Shown: in pieces, positions 59,690 to 64,000 of the stretch
How positions within the stretch are numbered: the stretch's first letter is position 1
Layout of the letters: the number at the start of each line of letters is the position of its first letter
DNA from: Mesorhizobium sp. CAU 1732
GTDB taxonomy: Bacteria; Pseudomonadota; Alphaproteobacteria; Rhizobiales; Rhizobiaceae
NCBI RefSeq assembly: GCF_039888675.1
Contig: NZ_JBDQQR010000003.1
Coordinates: 372,001-436,000, forward strand
Length of the DNA stretch: 64,000 nucleotides
Reading direction: 5' to 3'
Program-made: the position numbers and the translations under genes
Notes under the pieces: generated by a model
The model's input: the letters and a program-made list of their open reading frames with translations, nothing else
Database searches by the model: none
Told to the model about the DNA's origin: nothing

Positions 59690-59739
59690 GAGCATCGGAC
59701 CGAAAAGTGGAATCCGGTTTTCGGGCTATTCCGATGCTC
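59690..59739. repeat. Palindromic intergenic repeat (rhizobial REP/RIME-like)
   Basis: Outer arms GAGCATCGGA (59690-59699) and TCCGATGCTC (59730-59739) enclose inner arms CCGAAAA (59700-59706) and TTTTCGG (59718-59724). I know closely related units as dispersed intergenic palindromes in Hyphomicrobiales. This copy may end the SDR transcript. I saw no second copy in the window. Confidence 0.75.
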
Positions 59740-59795
59740 AAACAGGTAGATAGATCGCCACTGATGCGTCCGTAGGACGCGCGGCGATCGACGCG

Positions 59796-60494
59796 TCAGC
59801 GCAGCGTCGCGATCAGCGCTCCCAACTCGCCCAGATGCTCGATCTTGCGATAGCGCGGATGCTGATCGGGTTCGTCGATCCGCTCCAGAACCCACGTCAG
59901 GTCGTGCGGAATATAGACGCCCCAGCTTCCGGCTTCGATCGCGGGTGCGATATCCGATTTCAGCGAATTGCCGACCATCATGCTGCGTGCCGCGCCGTCT
60001 CCGTGGCGGCTGAACACGCGCTCATAGGTCGCCGCGTTCTTGTCGCTGACGATTTCCACACCGTCGAAAAAGTCGCCGAGCCCCGACTGTGCCAGCTTGC
60101 GCTCCTGGTCGAAGAGATCGCCCTTGGTGATCATCACGAGGCGGAAATCCCCCGACAACGCCTCCAGCGTTTCGCGGACATGCGGCAGCGTCTCGATGGG
60201 ATGGCGCAGCATCTCGCGGCCCATGCCGAGTATGTCTCCGATGACACTGGCCGGCACGCGACCTTCGGTGACCTCCACGGCAGTCTCGATCATGGACAGC
60301 GTGAAGCCCTTTATGCCGAACCCATAGTGGCCAAGATTTCGCTTCTCCGCCTCCAGCAACCGGTCCTGCAAATGGTCGGCTTCCGCATAATCCGTCAGAA
60401 GCTCGGCAAATCTCGTTTCAGTCAGACGAAAAAACTGTTCGTTCTGCCACAGCGTGTCGTCTGCATCGAAACCGATGGTGGAAAGCGTGCTCAT
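59796..60494 (-). CDS. HAD-superfamily hydrolase
   Basis: A 232-residue phosphatase-fold protein. Motif I GFDADDTLW (Asp8-type nucleophile, DxD), motif II Thr in MITKGD, and motif IV GNSLKSDIAPA. A helical cap lies between I and II. Substrate unknown. It lies 37 bases after soxG on the same strand and may be read with it. Confidence 0.88.
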   Translation of the reverse strand: MSTLSTIGFDADDTLWQNEQFFRLTETRFAELLTDYAEADHLQDRLLEAEKRNLGHYGFGIKGFTLSMIETAVEVTEGRVPASVIGDILGMGREMLRHPIETLPHVRETLEALSGDFRLVMITKGDLFDQERKLAQSGLGDFFDGVEIVSDKNAATYERVFSRHGDGAARSMMVGNSLKSDIAPAIEAGSWGVYIPHDLTWVLERIDEPDQHPRYRKIEHLGELGALIATLR

Positions 60495-60531
60495 GCCCCA
60501 ATCTCGCACGAAGCCGCCCGGCAGTTCAATC

Positions 60532-61113
60532 TCAGGCCGCCGCGTCGCGCGCGGCATCCGCCAGGAACGCGAATGCATAGTCCGAGAACGACCGCCAGCA
60601 TTCGACCCGGAACTCCGTCTCGCCGGTTCGCCACACGACGATCTCGATCTTGCCGAGGACGGTGCGTGAACACGCGCCCACCGGGAACACGCCGATCGAC
60701 AGATCCTGCGGACAGCCCGCACTGATCGTCGCCTCCGCCCCCGGCCCGGATACCAGGATGCCGACATTGCGGTGCGACACGTCCACCGCCGAGTGGAACG
60801 TCTTGACGCCCGCACGGGCCGCGACCGGATCGTTGCCGGCTTGATCGATGACGAGCCATTCGTCCGGTCCGAGCCACAGCGCCGCGCGGCCGGCCTTCTC
60901 GGCAGACGTCTTCGGCTTCAGCGGAAGCGTCACGCCAAGCGCCTTGGACAGGGCGGCAACGCCGGCTTCAGGCGCACGCAGCGACATTCGATGCGCAGGC
61001 GCGGCGAGCGCGACGGTGACGCCCGTTCCGCTCGCGGAGCGGCCATCCAGCGGCCCCTTGCGCGATATTGTCGAGGCTGCGGATTGCGCCGCCTTCGTCA
61101 TGGACTTAGCCAT
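60532..61113 (-). CDS. soxG: Sarcosine oxidase gamma subunit
   Basis: A 193-residue small subunit of the heterotetrameric flavoprotein that demethylates sarcosine to glycine with tetrahydrofolate. Typical segments are ALWLGPDEWLVID, FHSAVDVSHRNVGILVSGPGAE, GCPQDLSIGVFPVGACSRT and FRVECWRSFSDY. It overlaps the soxA stop by 8 bases, as in other soxBDAG operons. Confidence 0.92.
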   Translation of the reverse strand: MAKSMTKAAQSAASTISRKGPLDGRSASGTGVTVALAAPAHRMSLRAPEAGVAALSKALGVTLPLKPKTSAEKAGRAALWLGPDEWLVIDQAGNDPVAARAGVKTFHSAVDVSHRNVGILVSGPGAEATISAGCPQDLSIGVFPVGACSRTVLGKIEIVVWRTGETEFRVECWRSFSDYAFAFLADAARDAAA

Positions 61114-64000
61114 TGAGCCGTTCTCCCGTCTCGTCGAAGAACACCGTGCCCGTCACCACGACCTCGATCGTGCGATCCGGCATCGGCACATAGAGCGTTT
61201 CGCCGATCCGGTCGCGACCGCCCGCGATCAGCGCCAGCGCGATCGAGCGGCCGCAATTCTCCGACCAGTAGCTCGACGTCACATGGCCGATCATCGTCAT
61301 CGGCACTTTTTGCGCTGGGTCCGCGACGATCTGCGCGCCCTCGTCGAGGACCGTCTTCGGATCGATCGTCTTGAGACCGACAAGTTGCTTGCGACCGGGC
61401 GCGACGAGATCCGGTCTCGTCAGGCCGCGAATGCCCACGAAGTCCGTCTTCTTCTTGCCGACGGCCCAATCCAGCCCGGCATCGTTCGGCGTCACCGTGC
61501 CGTCCGTGTCCTGGCCGACGATGATGTAGCCTTTTTCGGCGCGCAGGATGTGCATCGCTTCGGTGCCATAAGCGCACGCGCCATGTTTTTGCGCTTGCGC
61601 CCAAACGGCGTCCCATACGGCCTGCCCATAATCCGACGGCACGTTGATCTCGAAGCCGCGCTCGCCGGTGAAGGACATGCGGAAGAGCCGCGTCGGCACA
61701 CCGCAGATCCTGCCCTCGCGAACCGACATATGCGGCAGCGCCGCATCCGACATGTCGATGCCCTCGACCAGCGGCTCGATGATCGCCCGTGAGTTCGGCC
61801 CCTGCACCGCGATCACCGACCACTGTTCGGAGATCGAGGTGAGATAGACCTGCAATTGCGGGAATTCGGTCTGGAGGTAGTCCTCCATGTGGTTCATCAC
61901 GCGCGCCGCGCCGCCCGTCGTCGTCGTGACGTGGAAGCGGTCCTCGGCGAGCCTGCCGACCACGCCGTCATCATAGATGAAACCGTCCTCGCGCAGCATG
62001 ATGCCATAGCGGCAGCGGCCGGGCTCCAGCTTCTGCCATGGGTTGGTGTAGAGCATTTCCATGAAGGTGGCGGCGTCCGGCCCCACGACCTCGATCTTGC
62101 CGAGCGTCGAGGCATCGAAGATGCCGCCGACCTCGCGGACGGTCCTGCACTCGCGATCGACGGCCGCGTGCATGTCCTCGCCCGGACGCGGGAAGTACCA
62201 GGCGCGCTTCCACTGCCCGACATCCTCGAACACCGCGCCATGCGCCTGCGCCCATTCATGCGTCGCGGTTCGGCGTGTCGGGTCGAACAGTTCGCCACGC
62301 GCGTGGTTCACGATCGCGCCGAACGTCACCGGCGTGTAGGGCGCGCGGAACGTCGTCAGGCCGACCTCGGGGATCGGCTTGTCGAGCGTCTCGGCGGCAA
62401 TCGCCAGCCCGTGCATGTTCGACGTCTTGCCCTGGTCGGTCGCCATGCCGTTGGTCGTGAAGCGCTTCACATGCTCGATCGAGCGCATGCCTTCGCGAAC
62501 CGCCTGGCGGATGTCCTTGGCGGTGACGTCGTTCTGGAAGTCCACGAACGCCTTGACGGAGGTGTCCGCGCCGGCACCGGGCGCTGAACCCAGCATGCCG
62601 CCTGCCCAGCTTTCGCTTGTCGTTGCCTTGGGGCTCGAGGCCTTTCCGGTCTTGAGGCCGGCAGCTTTCGCCGCAGCTTCACCCGCCGCAAACGCCTCAT
62701 CCAGCGCGTCACCGAGATAGTCTGTGCCGTTGCACGATCCGACCGAGACGCAGTCCTGCGCGTACTGGCCCGGCAGAAACCGCTTCGTCTGCTCGTCGAA
62801 CGCCACCTTGCCGCGCGATTGCGAGAAAAGATGCACCGACGGCGTCCAGCCGGCCGAGGTCAAAAGCGCATCGATCGCGATCGTCCGCGACGCGCCGCCA
62901 TTCTTGGGCTGGACCGTCATCGACGAGACGCGCTGACGTCCTCCGACGCTCACCACCGCACGTCCGGCATTGATCTCGATGCCCAGCGCGCGGGCCTCGT
63001 CCACGGCGGGACCCTGCGGGTTGTCGCGCAGATCGACGATGGCCGGCACGTCCACGCCGGCTTTCTTGAGGTCGATGGCAGCGTGATAGGCGGAATCGTT
63101 GGCGGTGTAGATGCCGACCTGACGCCCGACGGCAACACCGTATTGATTGAGATAGGTGCGTCCGGCGGAGGCCAGCATCACGCCCGGCCGGTCATTGTCG
63201 GCAAACACCATGTGCCGCTCGATCGCGCCGGTTGCGAGGATGACGCGCTTCGCACGGATCTGCCACAGCCGCTCGCGCGGCAGGGCCGGCAGCGGCGACG
63301 CGAGATGCTCGGTGACGCGCTGCGTCAGCCCGACGAAGTTCTGCGCATAGTAGCCGAAGCCGGTGGTGCGCGTCAGCACGCGCACATTGGGCATCGCCGC
63401 AAGGGTTTTGGCAGCAGCGGACGCCCACGTCCAGCCGTGCTCGCCGTCGATCCGCGTGCCCGTCTCGAAGTGGAGCGAGCCGCCGAGATCGGGTTGCTCG
63501 TCGGCGATGACGACCCGCGCACCTGCCTCTGCCGCAGCGAGCGCGGCTGCGATGCCCGAGGCACCGCCGCCGATGACCAGCACGTCGCAATGGACGAAGC
63601 GCGAGGCATAGTGATCGGGATCAGGCTGGTCCGGCGACACGCCGAGGCCGGCGGCGGCTCGGATCTTGGGCTCGTAAATCTTTTCCCACGCAGCCTTCGG
63701 CCACATGAACGTCTTGTAGTAGAAACCGGCCGAGAAGAATGGCGATGCGAGGTCGTTGACGGCTCCGATGTCGTGCTTCAGCGACGGCCACCGGTTCTGC
63801 GAGACGGCGGTGAGCCCGTCATACAACTCCTGCACCGTCGCGCGCACGTTCGGCGTCTTGCGCGCCGCATCCCGGTGGATGCCGACGAGCGCATTGGGTT
63901 CTTCGGCCCCCGCGGAAAGAATGCCGCGCGGGCGGTGATACTTGAACGACCGTCCGACGAGATGAATGCCGTTGGCCAGCAGGGCTGACGCCAGCGTATC
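61106..64000 (-). CDS. soxA: Sarcosine oxidase alpha subunit, 5' end outside the window
   Basis: 965 codons are visible and the frame is open to the window edge. The visible start, DTLASALLANGIHLVGRSFK, is the end of the N-terminal ferredoxin-like domain, so only some 20-40 residues should be missing. A FAD/NAD domain with VLVIGGGASGIAAALAAAEAG follows, then a Cys-containing SVGSCNG segment. The C-terminal half is a GcvT-like folate-binding domain (MLGSAPG region onward; EMLYTNPW, RLFRMSFTGERGFEI). It passes the methyl carbon to tetrahydrofolate. Confidence 0.95.
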   Translation of the reverse strand, partial: DTLASALLANGIHLVGRSFKYHRPRGILSAGAEEPNALVGIHRDAARKTPNVRATVQELYDGLTAVSQNRWPSLKHDIGAVNDLASPFFSAGFYYKTFMWPKAAWEKIYEPKIRAAAGLGVSPDQPDPDHYASRFVHCDVLVIGGGASGIAAALAAAEAGARVVIADEQPDLGGSLHFETGTRIDGEHGWTWASAAAKTLAAMPNVRVLTRTTGFGYYAQNFVGLTQRVTEHLASPLPALPRERLWQIRAKRVILATGAIERHMVFADNDRPGVMLASAGRTYLNQYGVAVGRQVGIYTANDSAYHAAIDLKKAGVDVPAIVDLRDNPQGPAVDEARALGIEINAGRAVVSVGGRQRVSSMTVQPKNGGASRTIAIDALLTSAGWTPSVHLFSQSRGKVAFDEQTKRFLPGQYAQDCVSVGSCNGTDYLGDALDEAFAAGEAAAKAAGLKTGKASSPKATTSESWAGGMLGSAPGAGADTSVKAFVDFQNDVTAKDIRQAVREGMRSIEHVKRFTTNGMATDQGKTSNMHGLAIAAETLDKPIPEVGLTTFRAPYTPVTFGAIVNHARGELFDPTRRTATHEWAQAHGAVFEDVGQWKRAWYFPRPGEDMHAAVDRECRTVREVGGIFDASTLGKIEVVGPDAATFMEMLYTNPWQKLEPGRCRYGIMLREDGFIYDDGVVGRLAEDRFHVTTTTGGAARVMNHMEDYLQTEFPQLQVYLTSISEQWSVIAVQGPNSRAIIEPLVEGIDMSDAALPHMSVREGRICGVPTRLFRMSFTGERGFEINVPSDYGQAVWDAVWAQAQKHGACAYGTEAMHILRAEKGYIIVGQDTDGTVTPNDAGLDWAVGKKKTDFVGIRGLTRPDLVAPGRKQLVGLKTIDPKTVLDEGAQIVADPAQKVPMTMIGHVTSSYWSENCGRSIALALIAGGRDRIGETLYVPMPDRTIEVVVTGTVFFDETGERLNG

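Overview
The window looks like chromosome of a GC-rich alphaproteobacterium of the order Hyphomicrobiales (Rhizobiales). Pointers are a homospermidine synthase, a lipoprotein closely resembling Brucella Omp10, a CpdR response regulator upstream of tRNA-Val, a kdsD/galU envelope set, an alphaproteobacterial gltB/gltD pair, heterotetrameric sarcosine oxidase genes and a GAGCATCGGA-type palindromic repeat. The family (perhaps Phyllobacteriaceae-like) cannot be fixed from sequence alone. I see no insertion sequence, prophage, CRISPR array or rRNA.

Layout. 1-13.6 kb: a partial DUF882 (M15-like) secreted protein, a sigma-54 response regulator, oligoendopeptidase F, a tightly coupled pabB-pabC-DUF3445 operon, homospermidine synthase, an Omp10-like lipoprotein, a membrane zinc protease, a PaaK-like adenylating protein, ferrochelatase and an FAD oxidoreductase. 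13.7-21.5 kb: SPFH/NfeD pair, KdsD, a beta-barrel outer-membrane protein, GalU, a lytic transglycosylase and a DUF459 SGNH-like protein. 21.5-29.3 kb: gltD and gltB, then a divergently placed threonine aldolase; the gltB/aldolase gap holds two clear palindromes. 29.4-36.8 kb: LuxR regulator, NTF2-like protein, Hsp20 with a convincing RpoH promoter and possible RNA thermometer, alpha/beta hydrolase, HisN, N-formylglutamate amidohydrolase, CpdR, tRNA-Val(GAC), and three small poorly known proteins. One of these, a 58-residue membrane protein, is very short.

36.9-40.9 kb is a minus-strand operon of a glutamine-synthetase-like enzyme, an aldehyde dehydrogenase and an iron-dependent alcohol dehydrogenase. 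This matches the gene set used for gamma-glutamylation of amino-alcohols such as ethanolamine. 41.2-45.6 kb is an RND efflux pair.

45.6-59.7 kb is the most interesting part. It is a two-armed catabolic regulon around a TetR gene and a clear 20-bp operator-like palindrome. The minus arm carries TetR, an acyl-CoA dehydrogenase of ACAD11 type, two MDR oxidoreductases, a complete LivHMGF-type importer with its binding protein, and an acyl-CoA synthetase. The plus arm carries an SDR, a MaoC hydratase, an APH-type kinase and a second SDR. The kinase and dehydrogenase look like the two halves of mammalian ACAD11, which suggests a 4-hydroxyacyl-CoA (levulinate-like) degradation pathway. A strong bidirectional terminator (45594-45625) and a palindromic repeat (59690-59739) bound it.

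The window closes with a HAD phosphatase, sarcosine oxidase gamma (soxG) and a 5'-truncated sarcosine oxidase alpha (soxA).
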